NCBI GenBank assembly: GCA_038522635.1
Contig: JBCBJZ010000180.1
Location: 1 to 6,273 of the forward strand
Length of the DNA: 6,273 bases
Reading direction: 5' to 3'
Source of the DNA: JBCBJZ01 sp038522635
Lineage (GTDB): Bacteria; Pseudomonadota; Alphaproteobacteria; Rhizobiales; Hyphomicrobiaceae
This document shows positions 6,193-6,273 of the stretch, piece after piece. A model generated the notes under the pieces. That model was not told the origin of the DNA. It searched no databases and saw only the letters and a list, made by a program, of their open reading frames with translations. The translations under genes and the position numbers were made by a program. Positions within the stretch are counted from its first letter, which is position 1. Each line of letters opens with the position of its first letter.

Positions 6193-6273
6193 CCGGCTGG
6201 TGCGACAACGCCGCCGCCGCAACGCCCAAAATCGCAGCCCTTCTTGCCGAAGCGCAGCACGCAAGCCAGCCCG
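6189..6273 (+). other. Inverted fragment of the Fe-S gene's N-terminal coding region
   Basis: Read on the plus strand from 6192, this segment encodes AGWCDNAAAATPKIAALLA, then EAQHASQP. This matches the AGW...PK(I/M)AALLA segment that, as I recall, precedes the SEGV-L-YG region in relatives of the minus-strand Fe-S gene. It thus belongs to that gene but in opposite orientation. If flipped, ...CAG CCC G joins CC AAG CTG ATG ACG in frame, giving ASQPAKLMTLRSEG. Arms CGGGCCGGC (6189-6197) and GCCAGCCCG (6265-6273) are inverted copies with one mismatch. Most likely a fold-back artefact at a contig end; a real small inversion is possible. Confidence 0.78.

Noticed and set aside
6193..6264. TTG start at 6264 giving a 596-residue Fe-S protein
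   Set aside because: The residues it adds are Arg-rich, while the opposite strand of the same bases encodes the expected family peptide. The apparent N-terminus comes from the inverted segment.

Overview
The window is GC-rich and reads like a chromosomal piece of an alphaproteobacterium. The main evidence is its last gene, which resembles the four-cluster Fe-S proteins I recall from formate-dehydrogenase clusters of Rhizobiales-like bacteria; the strong G/C preference at third codon positions agrees. There is no tRNA, rRNA, CRISPR array, transposase or phage gene. This attribution comes from memory of families, not from a search.

Layout. Bases 1-32 are a perfect palindrome. A hairpin followed on the minus strand by a T-rich tract (26-74) closes the mrp gene (84-1439, minus), a P-loop ATPase of the Fe-S carrier type. 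Upstream of mrp on the same strand, after 158 bases without a gene or a convincing promoter, lies a small DUF3144-like gene (1598-1936). A divergent intergenic region of about 170 bases contains an AT-richer patch with an inverted repeat. It separates that gene from a plus-strand gene for an exported trypsin-like serine protease with a TPR-like C-terminal half (2107-3351). After about 200 bases comes a plus-strand EamA/DMT-type transporter (3556-4449). It converges, with only 24 bases between stop codons, on a large minus-strand protein with two 2[4Fe-4S] ferredoxin domains (from 4474), whose N-terminus is not intact in the window.

How the genes may work together. The Mrp protein would deliver [4Fe-4S] clusters, and the last gene encodes a protein that needs four of them. 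That is a plausible but unproven link, because three unrelated genes lie between. The protease acts in the periplasm, the transporter in the inner membrane, and the DUF3144-like protein has no known role.

Most notable observation. The last 85 bases (6189-6273) are back to front relative to the Fe-S gene. Read on the plus strand they encode a peptide that fits the missing N-terminal part of this protein, and flipping the segment restores one continuous frame. The flip lies between 9-base inverted arms (8 of 9 matching), and the window stops exactly at the end of the outer arm. Base 1 likewise coincides with the outer edge of a perfect palindrome. Together this suggests that both ends are fold-back artefacts of amplification or assembly at contig ends. 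A genuine small invertible segment is a less likely alternative. I see no convincing new defence or metabolic system here.
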